Assembly (NCBI RefSeq): GCF_033898505.1
Contig: NZ_JAXAFK010000003.1
Location: 372,001-436,000 of the forward strand
From: Pectobacterium carotovorum
GTDB taxonomy: Bacteria > Pseudomonadota > Gammaproteobacteria > Enterobacterales > Enterobacteriaceae
Reading direction: 5' to 3'
Length of the DNA stretch: 64,000 nt
Below, piece after piece: positions 53,903-62,237 of this stretch. Under the pieces are notes generated by a model, which worked only from the letters and a program-made list of their open reading frames with translations, was not told where the DNA came from and made no database searches. The translations under genes and the position numbers were made by a program. Numbering within the stretch: position 1 is the first letter of the stretch; each line of letters opens with the position of its first letter.

Positions 53903-56362
53903 TTATGCTCCCAACTTCCATGACAAGGTGCGCAGCAGATCTGCGAACACACCAGCAGCGGTAACATCGTTACCCGCGCCATAACCGCGCAACACGAGCG
54001 GCAGTGGCTGATAATAACGGCTGTAGAATGCCAGCGCATTCTCACCATCTTTGACTTTAAACAGCGGATCGTTGCCGCCAACGGCGCTGATCTTGACCTT
54101 GCAGCGACCTTCTTCAATGACGCCGACATAGCGCAACACTTTACCTTCATCGCGCGCTTGTGCAACACGGCTGGCGAACTCATCGTCTACCGACGGCAGG
54201 CGCTGCATGAAGCTGGCGACATCGCCAGAGGCATCGAAGCTGGCAGGCAGAACGGATTCCACTTCAATATCGCCCAGCTCCAGCTGATAACCCGCTTCAC
54301 GCGCCAGAATCAGCAGCTTACGCGCCACATCCATACCGGATAGATCGTCACGTGGATCGGGTTCGGTATAACCTTTCTCTTTCGCCTGCGTGGTCGCTGC
54401 AGACAGCGACATGCCTTCGTCGAGTTTACCGAAAATAAAGGACAGCGAGCCAGAGAGAATACCGGTAAAGCGAATCAGCTCATCACCCGCATTCAGCAGG
54501 TTTTGCAGGTTCTCAATCACCGGCAGGCCTGCACCGACGTTAGTGTCATACAGGAAACGACGGCGGGATTTCGCCGCAGCGCTGCGCAGTTGGTGATAAT
54601 AGTTCATCGACCCCGTGTTGGCTTTCTTGTTTGGCGTCACCACGTGGAAGCCGTCGGCCAGGAAATCCACATACTGATCGGCCACGGCCTGATTCGACGT
54701 ACAGTCAACGATAACCGGGTTAAGCAGGTGGTACTCTTTAACCAGACGAATCAGACGGCCCAGATTGAACGGCTCGCGGGCTTTCGCCAGCTCTTCGCGC
54801 CAGTTGTCCATCGAAATGCCGTTAATATTGGTCAGCATGGCTTTGGAATTCGCGATCCCACACACACGCAGGTCGATATGTTTGTCTTTCAGCCACGGCT
54901 GCTGACGGTGAATCTGCTCCAACAGTGCGCCGCCCACGCCGCCCACGCCGATAACAAATACGTCGATCACCTGATCGGTGTTAAACAGCATCTGGTGAGC
55001 CACGCGCACGCCGGTGGTCGCCACATCGTTGTTTACCACGACGGAGATAGAGCGTTCGGAGGAACCCTGCGCGATAGCCACAATATTGATATTGGCCGTC
55101 GCCAACGCGGAGAACAGACGCGCAGACAGGCCGCGCAGCGTGCGCATACCGTCACCCACGACAGAGAGGATCGCCAGACGTTCCATCACATCCAGCGGCT
55201 CCAGCACGCCTTCTTTCAGTTCCAGATAGAATTCGTCTTCCAGCGTTTTTCTGGCACGCGCCAGCTCGTTTTGTGATACGCAGAAGCTGATGCTGTACTC
55301 AGAAGACGACTGCGTGATCAGCACGACCGAAATACCCGCACGCGACATCGCAGCAAACACGCGTGCCGCCATGCCAACCATGCCTTTCATGCCAGGGCCG
55401 GATACGTTGATCATCGCCATGTTGTTCAGGTTGGTAATCCCTTTCACCGGATACTGAGTATCCGTGCTGTCCATGCCGATGAGCGTACCGGGAGCCTGAG
55501 GGTTTTCGGTGTTTTTGATGAGGCAAGGAATTTGGAACTGGGCGATAGGAGCGATGGTGCGAGGGTGAAGGACTTTGGCGCCGAAATAGGACAGCTCCAT
55601 CGCCTCCTGATAAGACATCGATTTCAATAATCGAGCGTCCGGCACCTGACGCGGATCGCAGGTATAAACACCGTCTACATCGGTCCAGATCTCACAGCAG
55701 TCCGCACGTAAACACGCGGCCAGTACCGCAGCGGAATAGTCTGAACCGTTGCGGCCCAGCACCACCAGTTCGCCTTTGTCGTTACCGGCCGTAAAGCCCG
55801 CCATCAGGATGACATGATCTTTCGGGATGGCGCTTTCAGCGATGCGGCGAGTCGATTCCGTGATATCCACGGTGGATTCAAGATAGTGTCCCTGCGCCAG
55901 CAGCTTCTCGACCGGATTGATAACGGAAACTCCATAGCCGCGCGCCTGAAAGACCGCTTCCATGATGGCGATAGACAGTTTTTCCCCTCGGCAGATAATT
56001 GCGGCGTTCACACTGTCAGGACACTGGCCCAGCAACGCGATGCCATGCAGAACGTGTTTCAGCTGTGCAAATTCCTGATCCACGAATGCCTTCAGACGGG
56101 CATGTTCAAAACCGGGTTGAGACTCAGCAAGGCCTTGCAGCAGCGAAGAAAAGATTGTTTCGGCGTCATTCAAATGAGGCAGGATATCTTGTCCGGCGAC
56201 GGTTTTCTCAATCATGGCAACCAGATGGTTGGTAATTTTCGCCGGAGCGGACAATACGGTAGCCACCTGTCCCTGGCGCGCGTTGTTTTCGATAATGTCG
56301 GCAACGCGCGCAAAACGCTCCGCATTTGCTACTGAAGTCCCGCCAAATTTCAACACTCGCAT
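53903..56362 (-). CDS. thrA: Bifunctional aspartokinase I/homoserine dehydrogenase I
   Basis: First and third steps of threonine synthesis in one polypeptide, threonine-inhibited. 819 residues (E. coli 820). Order: aspartokinase (about 1-290; N-terminal [13 protein letters not shown]), two ACT domains (about 315-460), and homoserine dehydrogenase (about 465-819, with [15 protein letters not shown]). ATG at 56362 is preceded by AGGAGA; the frame to 56395 is not conserved. Controlled by the thrL attenuator. Confidence 0.97.
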   Translation of the reverse strand: MRVLKFGGTSVANAERFARVADIIENNARQGQVATVLSAPAKITNHLVAMIEKTVAGQDILPHLNDAETIFSSLLQGLAESQPGFEHARLKAFVDQEFAQLKHVLHGIALLGQCPDSVNAAIICRGEKLSIAIMEAVFQARGYGVSVINPVEKLLAQGHYLESTVDITESTRRIAESAIPKDHVILMAGFTAGNDKGELVVLGRNGSDYSAAVLAACLRADCCEIWTDVDGVYTCDPRQVPDARLLKSMSYQEAMELSYFGAKVLHPRTIAPIAQFQIPCLIKNTENPQAPGTLIGMDSTDTQYPVKGITNLNNMAMINVSGPGMKGMVGMAARVFAAMSRAGISVVLITQSSSEYSISFCVSQNELARARKTLEDEFYLELKEGVLEPLDVMERLAILSVVGDGMRTLRGLSARLFSALATANINIVAIAQGSSERSISVVVNNDVATTGVRVAHQMLFNTDQVIDVFVIGVGGVGGALLEQIHRQQPWLKDKHIDLRVCGIANSKAMLTNINGISMDNWREELAKAREPFNLGRLIRLVKEYHLLNPVIVDCTSNQAVADQYVDFLADGFHVVTPNKKANTGSMNYYHQLRSAAAKSRRRFLYDTNVGAGLPVIENLQNLLNAGDELIRFTGILSGSLSFIFGKLDEGMSLSAATTQAKEKGYTEPDPRDDLSGMDVARKLLILAREAGYQLELGDIEVESVLPASFDASGDVASFMQRLPSVDDEFASRVAQARDEGKVLRYVGVIEEGRCKVKISAVGGNDPLFKVKDGENALAFYSRYYQPLPLVLRGYGAGNDVTAAGVFADLLRTLSWKLGA

Positions 56363-56452
56363 TTTTATCTTTTCTCCTGAATTTCTGCCAACCAAACGCC
56401 GGAAGCGTTTTTGTATGCCGCTTGCAGGCGGCGCTGAGGGATAACCTGCCGT

Positions 56453-56488
56453 AAAAAAAAAGCCCGCACTGTTCGGTGCGGGCTTTTT
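56453..56488 (-). terminator. thr operon attenuator terminator
   Basis: A 9-bp stem, AGCCCGCAC (56461-56469) with GTGCGGGCT (56476-56484), plus flanking A/T pairs; on the minus strand it ends in nine T. It lies between thrL and thrA. Confidence 0.93.
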
Positions 56489-56506
56489 CTGGAATCTTTA
56501 TATGCG

Positions 56507-56575
56507 TCAGCCCGCACCGTTACTGGTTGTATCGGTGATGGTAATAATCGTGGTGATCAGGCTGATAGTGCGCAT
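56507..56575 (-). CDS. thrL: thr operon leader peptide
   Basis: 22 codons, starting MRTIS and ending SNGAG, as in E. coli ThrL (NGAG end). It has seven Thr and five Ile codons. Stalling at these when threonyl- or isoleucyl-tRNA is scarce lets RNA polymerase pass the attenuator that follows. Too short for ordinary gene calling. Confidence 0.92.
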   Translation of the reverse strand: MRTISLITTIITITDTTSNGAG

Positions 56576-56617
56576 GCTAAAATCGAATCTCATTAGAAGT
56601 AGAGTTATCTGCCCTAT

Positions 56618-56646
56618 TAGTTAGGCCAATCGCCCTTTGAAGTCAA
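56618..56646 (-). promoter_or_regulatory. thrLABC promoter
   Basis: On the minus strand the -35 TTGACT (56641-56646) and -10 TAACTA (56618-56623) are 17 bp apart. The predicted start near 56611 leaves a leader of about 36 nt before thrL. Confidence 0.75.
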
Positions 56647-56786
56647 CGGATTTCTTTTTTTTCTTCTCGCTGAACGAAAAATGCCTACCGCTAAACCCAC
56701 TGCCGAAACGGGAATACGCCGGACGAACCATTGTCAAAATACACGTTTCAAGATGTTCGACTGCCAAAAAAGCCATCTTTGCTATC

Positions 56787-57473
56787 TTATTTCGGCAAAT
56801 TTTTTTCAATGTCGTGTAGCAGCCGATGGAGCATAGCCGTATCGCGCTGCTCTAAACGTCCCAGCCGCTGATGCAGCCAGTCTCGCAGTTTTTCATCATC
56901 CTCAACCGCCAAATTCACCAGTAGCCGATCCAAACGATCGTGTAGCGCCGACAATTGTCCCACTGCCGCAGGCTGTGCCACTTCCGGTTTAACGTCCATC
57001 AGTTCAGCCAGTTGGTAACAGTACACCATCACCGCCTGACCAAGATTCAACGAAGGGTAATCCGCTTTCATCGGTACGCCGGTCAATACATCCGCCAGTT
57101 CGAGTTCTTCATTCGTCAGGCCAACATCCTCCCGACCAAACACCAGCGCCGCAGAAGCCATCCATTGCACCTTCTCCTGCAATACGCCAGTCAGTTCAGC
57201 TGGCGTGCAGTAATAACGATACTTAGCCCGGCTGCGCGCGGTGGTCGCAACCGTAAAGTCGACATCCGCCAGTGCTTCAGCCAGCGTGGCAAACACCTGT
57301 ACGTTATCCAGAATGTCCCCCGAGCCGTGCGCTACCCAACGAGCTGCCGGTTCTTGATGTGCAGTGCTACCGACAATACGCAAGCTGCTGAATCCCATCG
57401 TTTTCATCGCACGGGCTGCCGCCCCTACATTCTCTGCCCGGGCGGGCTCAACCAAAATAATATGAAACTGCAT
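56787..57473 (-). CDS. yjtD: SpoU/TrmH-type RNA methyltransferase YjtD (LasT)
   Basis: 228 residues, as in E. coli YjtD. SPOUT knot features: LVEPARAENVGAAARAMKTMG near the N-terminus, VFGREDVGLTNEELELAD and PSLNLGQAVMVYCYQLAEL. This resembles TrmJ (2'-O-methylation of tRNA position 32), but the target of YjtD is not settled. ATG at 57473 has a strong GAGGAG site; the frame to 57545 is not conserved. Between thrL and arcA, as in E. coli. Confidence 0.88.
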   Translation of the reverse strand: MQFHIILVEPARAENVGAAARAMKTMGFSSLRIVGSTAHQEPAARWVAHGSGDILDNVQVFATLAEALADVDFTVATTARSRAKYRYYCTPAELTGVLQEKVQWMASAALVFGREDVGLTNEELELADVLTGVPMKADYPSLNLGQAVMVYCYQLAELMDVKPEVAQPAAVGQLSALHDRLDRLLVNLAVEDDEKLRDWLHQRLGRLEQRDTAMLHRLLHDIEKNLPK

Positions 57474-58237
57474 AAACTCCTCAGTATGGATTACGTGCGT
57501 TCTGTCACTATCTCCACCAGCCGTCAAATAAAACAGCAGCGTCATCGATAGCGATTACTGATAACGATTGATTAATAAGTGCTATTCGTTGATAACCGCA
57601 GCGTGTTGATCGTTACGGTGAAAAGTTAACAATAAACCAACAAAATTTCCGGTATCAATTCAGCCTTCGGCAGGAAACATCAGAGAGTCCAAAAAACGGG
57701 CAGGAAGAGAAAACCCTAAGAAAAATAAGGTAAATTATTTTATTTCAATAAGTTATAAAACGACTGCCGACTGTGTAGCACCAATTATGATTATTGGCAT
57801 TTGCTATGCTAAATCGTTCATAAAAAGTGCTAAATTGTGACGTAAACTGGCAATCCTATAAGTGTTTATCACAAAATAGTTAACGTGCTAAAATGAAATT
57901 TGATATATGTCAACAGAACCGTAGATTTATCAGCAGGCAAAATCCGTGCTTACTGTTATGTTGCTGTTAATAAGGTTAAACTGTGCGCCACTTTGAGCGC
58001 AGTTAAATTAGCGCCACGCTCATCCGCTAGCAGTACCTCTAAGCGGGTAGAGAATGAACACCAGTAACGCATTTACGTACTTGAGTCTGATGTTGAGCGA
58101 GAGCGTAGTTTACCTCGATAAGCTCCAGGGAAATACCCGGAATAACTGGCGTTGTAGCCAGCGGGACAGCAGGGTATGACAGCGACTTCTGTACTTCCGA
58201 TTTCTATAATTTAAGTTGGCAATTTTAGGTAGCAAAC
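57474..58237. promoter_or_regulatory. Long arcA upstream region
   Basis: 764 bp with no credible gene; E. coli has yjjY in this gap. It is AT-rich to about 58000 and then less so. It contains an FNR-like site at 57900-57913 and ends in a likely long arcA leader. No riboswitch is recognised. Confidence 0.5.
57900..57913 (+). promoter_or_regulatory. FNR-like site upstream of arcA
   Basis: TTGAT-ATAT-GTCAA differs from the FNR consensus TTGAT-N4-ATCAA by one base. E. coli arcA is activated by FNR under anaerobiosis, so the site fits. No well-placed -10 is certain. Confidence 0.55.
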
Positions 58238-58954
58238 ATGCAGACGCCGCACATTCTTATTGTTGAAGACGAGCTAGTAACTCGTAATACCCTCAAAAGC
58301 ATTTTTGAGGCGGAAGGATACGTTGTTCACGAAGCCACTGATGGCGCAGAAATGCACCACATTTTGTCCGAGAATGACATCAATCTGGTGATCATGGACA
58401 TCAACCTGCCAGGAAAGAACGGCCTGTTGTTGGCACGTGAACTGCGCGAGCAAGCCACCGTTGCCTTGATGTTCCTCACCGGCCGCGACAATGAAGTCGA
58501 TAAGATCCTCGGTCTGGAAATCGGTGCGGATGACTACATCACCAAACCGTTCAACCCACGTGAATTGACGATCCGCGCGCGTAACCTGCTGTCACGTACC
58601 ATGAATCTGGGCAGCGGCACTGAAGAGCGTCGTCTGGTGGAAAGCTACCGCTTCAACGGCTGGGAATTGGACATCAATAGCCGTTCTCTGATTAGCCCGG
58701 CTGGCGAACAATACAAGCTGCCGCGCAGTGAATTCCGCGCCATGCTGCACTTCTGCGAAAACCCGGGCAAGATTCAGTCTCGCGCGGAACTGCTGAAGAA
58801 AATGACGGGCCGTGAGCTTAAGCCACACGACCGTACCGTTGACGTCACCATCCGCCGTATCCGCAAGCACTTTGAATCTACAGCCGATACGCCGGAAATC
58901 ATCGCGACGATCCACGGTGAAGGCTACCGCTTCTGCGGCGACCTGGAAAATTAA
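58238..58954 (+). CDS. arcA: Redox response regulator ArcA
   Basis: 238 residues. An N-terminal receiver domain (about 1-120; phospho-acceptor Asp54 in [12 protein letters not shown], conserved Lys in YITKPFN) and an OmpR/PhoB-type winged helix C-terminal domain. Phosphorylated by ArcB, it represses aerobic metabolism genes under low oxygen. The next gene is creA; creBCD, adjacent in E. coli, is absent. Confidence 0.97.
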   Translation: MQTPHILIVEDELVTRNTLKSIFEAEGYVVHEATDGAEMHHILSENDINLVIMDINLPGKNGLLLARELREQATVALMFLTGRDNEVDKILGLEIGADDYITKPFNPRELTIRARNLLSRTMNLGSGTEERRLVESYRFNGWELDINSRSLISPAGEQYKLPRSEFRAMLHFCENPGKIQSRAELLKKMTGRELKPHDRTVDVTIRRIRKHFESTADTPEIIATIHGEGYRFCGDLEN

Positions 58955-58961
58955 TCCCCCT

Positions 58962-58995
58962 CAGCCGGAACAGGCATCTGTTCCGGCTGTTTTCC
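58962..58995 (+). terminator. arcA terminator
   Basis: A 12-bp stem, CAGCCGGAACAG with CTGTTCCGGCTG, around a GCAT loop, then TTTT. It lies between convergent arcA and creA. Confidence 0.9.
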
Positions 58996-59009
58996 CTTCT
59001 TACCGCACG

Positions 59010-59492
59010 TTATTCACTCTTTGCCCACGGCATAACCGGCACCGCGCTTAACGCATTTTTCGGCGAACCATCGACTAAGCGATCGGAGTAAGCAAGATAG
59101 ATCAGCGCATTGCGCTTTTGATCGTAAAATCGAACAACCTGCAATTTCTTGAAAACCAGCGATGTTCTTTTCTGGAACACCACAGATCCGCGATCGCCGC
59201 CGTTTTTGATTTTATCGGACAGCGTAATCGGCCCAACCTGCTGGCAGGAAATAGCGGCGTCCGATGTGTCTTCCGCCAACCCTAATCCGCCCTTGATTCC
59301 GCCTGTTTTGGCTCGGCTAATGTAGCAGGTCACGTTTGAAACATCTGGGTCGTCAAACGCTTCCACCACGATCTTATGATCCGGCCCCAGCAGTTTAAAG
59401 GCGGTATCGACAGACCCGACCTCTTCCGCACTGACGACGCCAGCGGTGGACAGCAATAGCAGACCCGCTCCCATGATGCGCTTTATGTTCAT
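59010..59492 (-). CDS. creA: CreA-family secreted protein
   Basis: 160 residues with a signal peptide (about 1-22, ending VSAEE). The body matches the CreA family (YarA-like DUF): [23 protein letters not shown] and [22 protein letters not shown]. Function unknown, despite its link with creBC in E. coli; here creBCD is missing. Divergent from rob. Confidence 0.92.
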   Translation of the reverse strand: MNIKRIMGAGLLLLSTAGVVSAEEVGSVDTAFKLLGPDHKIVVEAFDDPDVSNVTCYISRAKTGGIKGGLGLAEDTSDAAISCQQVGPITLSDKIKNGGDRGSVVFQKRTSLVFKKLQVVRFYDQKRNALIYLAYSDRLVDGSPKNALSAVPVMPWAKSE

Positions 59493-59697
59493 ATTTCAGG
59501 CCCTGTGACAATTCATGACAAACAATTAATAACCACAATTAAAAAGAGGATGTACAAAATAAACCACTATCGCAATCCTCCTTATCCAAATTACCTGCGG
59601 AATATTTTCAAAAATCTTCGGCAGTACCAAAGTGAAAATATTGCTATGATGCGGGATCTCAATACGCTCGCGCCCAATGTGTTTGATGAGGAAGATT

Positions 59698-60585
59698 ATG
59701 GATCAAGCCGGTATCATACGTGACTTGCTTAACTGGCTGGAAAGCCATCTCGACCAACCGCTATCACTGGATAATGTGGCGGCGAAAGCGGGTTATTCCA
59801 AGTGGCATCTGCAAAGAATGTTCAAAGACGTGACAGGCCATGCCATTGGTTCATATATCCGAGCGCGGAGATTGACCAAAGCGGCGGTTGCACTTTGTCT
59901 GACCAGTCGCCCTATCCTTGATATTGCCCTGCAATACCGTTTTGATTCACAACAGACCTTTACCCGCGCGTTCAAAAAGCAGTTTTCCCAAACGCCTGCG
60001 TCTTATCGTCGTTCCGATAATTGGAATACTTTCGGCATTCGTCCGCCGATCCGGCTCGGCGCGTTTACCCTGCCACAGCCGCAGTTTATCACTCTGCCAG
60101 AAACGCAGCTGCTTGGGCTAACGCAAACCTATAACTGCCGTCTGGAGCAGATTTGTAACTTCCGTACGGAAATTCGCGTCCACTATTGGCGTCAGTTTTT
60201 GGGAGAAACGCGCTGCGTTCCCCCCGTGCTTTACGGGCTGCATCATTCACGGCCGAGCAAAGAGAAAGACGACGAGCACGAAGTCCTCTACACCACCGCG
60301 CTGGAGCCACAGTACCTGCCGGATGATGTCCACACTGGCGAACCCATTACGCTACCGGGCGGCGACTACGCGATGTTTGTTTTTGAAGGGCCAAACGACG
60401 AGCTACAAGACTTCATCATCACGCTGTATGACACCTGTCTGCCGACTTTCCAGCTCACGCGCCGCAAAGGGTTCGACGCCGAGCGTTTTCACCCCAGCCG
60501 TGATACAGACGGGGAAATACCCGCGATCATCCGCTGCGAGTATTTGATCCCCATCCAGCACCCAGAGCAGCTCTCAGCGCTGTAG
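59698..60585 (+). CDS. rob: Right-origin-binding AraC-type regulator Rob
   Basis: 295 residues: N-terminal AraC-type double helix-turn-helix (about 1-110), nearly identical to E. coli Rob, and a C-terminal GyrI-like ligand domain (about 125-290) that is more diverged. It activates genes for drug, solvent and oxidant tolerance with MarA and SoxS. I took ATG at 59698 (MDQAGIIRDLL), preceded by GAGGAAG. A TGCTATGAT (59641-59649) upstream is a plausible extended -10. Its end overlaps gpmB by 12 bp. Confidence 0.95.
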   Translation: MDQAGIIRDLLNWLESHLDQPLSLDNVAAKAGYSKWHLQRMFKDVTGHAIGSYIRARRLTKAAVALCLTSRPILDIALQYRFDSQQTFTRAFKKQFSQTPASYRRSDNWNTFGIRPPIRLGAFTLPQPQFITLPETQLLGLTQTYNCRLEQICNFRTEIRVHYWRQFLGETRCVPPVLYGLHHSRPSKEKDDEHEVLYTTALEPQYLPDDVHTGEPITLPGGDYAMFVFEGPNDELQDFIITLYDTCLPTFQLTRRKGFDAERFHPSRDTDGEIPAIIRCEYLIPIQHPEQLSAL

Positions 60586-61224
60586 CTCATCCAGTGCCGG
60601 GATATCCAGATGCGAGATATCTCCGGCCGTTTCCACCACCCATCCCGGTGCCAGCCACGGGCTTTGCTGATAATCGATGCGCGACAGAGAGCAGTTGCGC
60701 AGGCGCAGGCGCCGCTCAGCCGATGCGGGTAACCCCAGAACCGTACTCAGCAGGCAGCCCAGCGCCATCCCGTGGCTCACCAGCAGAGGACGACTTCCCG
60801 CAGGCAATGCCAGACAACGTTCCAGAACGCCGTGCATGCGCAATGCGACATCACTCATCGATTCACCTTCCGGGATGCGGCCATCGGGCGTGCCATCCAC
60901 CAGCCCTTTACGCCACCCTTCTTCCTCGGCGGTCAGCGAGTCCAGATCGCGCGCTTCCAATACGCCCATGTTCAATTCACGTAACCCGGGCTCCAGGATT
61001 ATCTGGCAATTACCACAAGATTTAGCGATGATTTCTGTCGTCTGACGCGTTCTTCCGAGATCGCTGGTAAAAATATGCGTAATCCCTAACGTCCTGATTC
61101 GTTCAGCAACTTGCTGTGCCTGTTGCTCACCTCTTGGCGTCAGCGCACTGTCCGATTGACCTTGAATACGTCGAGCCACATTCCATTCTGTTTCGCCGTG
61201 GCGAACAAGATATACCTGTAACAT
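60574..61224 (-). CDS. gpmB: Probable phosphatase GpmB (histidine-phosphatase family)
   Basis: 216 residues (E. coli 215). The catalytic RHGE lies in LVRHGETEWN at the N-terminus and the second His in VSHGMALG. Although named phosphoglycerate mutase 2, E. coli GpmB shows little mutase activity and may be a phosphatase. Convergent and overlapping with rob; divergent from yjjX. Confidence 0.93.
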   Translation of the reverse strand: MLQVYLVRHGETEWNVARRIQGQSDSALTPRGEQQAQQVAERIRTLGITHIFTSDLGRTRQTTEIIAKSCGNCQIILEPGLRELNMGVLEARDLDSLTAEEEGWRKGLVDGTPDGRIPEGESMSDVALRMHGVLERCLALPAGSRPLLVSHGMALGCLLSTVLGLPASAERRLRLRNCSLSRIDYQQSPWLAPGWVVETAGDISHLDIPALDELQR

Positions 61225-61274
61225 GGTTATTTTCCGTTATACTGCGTCAAATTAACTAAAGGTACGAAACTGTT

Positions 61275-61814
61275 ATGTATCACGTTGTTGCTGCAACTAC
61301 CAACCCGGCAAAGATTAAGGCTATTACACTGGCATTCACCGATGTCTTTGGTGCAGAAAGCTGCCGCATCGAAGGCGTTGACGTCGATAGCGGCGTCCCG
61401 CGTCAACCTCTTGGTTCTATCGAAACCCGTACTGGCGCCAGAAACCGCGTCATGATGGCACGCCAGGTGCGGCCGGAAGCCGATTTTTGGGTCGGTGTCG
61501 AAGCGGGCATTGAAGAAAGCATGACTTTCGCCTGGATGGTGATCGAAAACACCCACCTGCGTGGTGAATCACGCTCTGCAAGCCTGGTTCTTCCAGAAAG
61601 TATATTACATGGTATCCGTGAAGGGCGGGAATTAGGCGATGAAATGGAACGTTTGACGGGCGTTCAGAATATTAAACATAAAGGTGGTGCCATCGGCGTC
61701 TTCACCGACGGCAAACTGTCACGTACCAGCGTGTATCATCAGGCGCTGCTGCTGGCACTGGTGCCGTTTCATAATCCGATCTATCAGATTCCCGTTCAGG
61801 CCGCAAAACCGTAA
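61275..61814 (+). CDS. yjjX: Inosine/xanthosine triphosphatase
   Basis: 179 residues (E. coli about 170). A house-cleaning NTPase that removes ITP and XTP. N-terminal [11 protein letters not shown] and C-terminal [19 protein letters not shown] are family hallmarks. It ends 3 bp before the convergent trpR stop. Confidence 0.94.
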   Translation: MYHVVAATTNPAKIKAITLAFTDVFGAESCRIEGVDVDSGVPRQPLGSIETRTGARNRVMMARQVRPEADFWVGVEAGIEESMTFAWMVIENTHLRGESRSASLVLPESILHGIREGRELGDEMERLTGVQNIKHKGGAIGVFTDGKLSRTSVYHQALLLALVPFHNPIYQIPVQAAKP

Positions 61815-61817
61815 CGA

Positions 61818-62165
61818 TTACACGTCGTCACCCAACGGTTTATCTGCCGACAGCAACTGCGCTTCCAGCCAGCTTTTTAACGCGGGGGGCGCGGCTTTCA
61901 GGCTATTTGAACCGCGCGTGATGGTCGCAATCCCTGCACCTAACTCGCTTTTCAGCTCACGCTGACTCATTTCACCCCGCATCAGTTCCTGCACAATTCT
62001 CACTCGCGTTCCCAACGCGGTACGCTCGTCCGGCGTCAGTAGCAGTTGGAGCAACGGCAATTGCAGATCTTCCGCAATAGACTGCTGCAATAGCGCGACA
62101 AAGCGCAACCAGTGCTCATTGTCTTGTTCAGAAAGTGCCGGGTCGATAAGCGATAACGGAGTCAT
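61818..62165 (-). CDS. trpR: Trp repressor
   Basis: 115 residues (E. coli 108). Tryptophan-binding helix region [21 protein letters not shown] and helix-turn-helix [21 protein letters not shown] are conserved; the N- and C-termini diverge and are slightly longer. It represses trp, aroH and its own gene. An operator lies 10 bp upstream of the start, as expected for autoregulation. Confidence 0.96.
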   Translation of the reverse strand: MTPLSLIDPALSEQDNEHWLRFVALLQQSIAEDLQLPLLQLLLTPDERTALGTRVRIVQELMRGEMSQRELKSELGAGIATITRGSNSLKAAPPALKSWLEAQLLSADKPLGDDV

Positions 62166-62175
62166 AACGGGCTGC

Positions 62176-62195
62176 CATACTATTTAACTAGTACG
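62176..62195 (-). promoter_or_regulatory. trp operator at the trpR promoter
   Basis: On the minus strand CGTACTAGTTAAATAGTATG matches the palindromic trp operator (TGTACTAGTTAACTAGTACA) at most positions. Flanking GCTGCC (62171-62176) and GGCAGC (62195-62200) extend the dyad to 30 bp. Confidence 0.88.
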
Positions 62196-62237
62196 GCAGC
62201 ATAACACAATTTCAGGCAACGATCGCAACGCGGCGTC

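Noticed and set aside
59505..59723. 72-residue ORF upstream of rob
   Set aside because: It starts with GTG without a ribosome-binding site and runs into rob in another frame. The region better fits the creA/rob promoter space.
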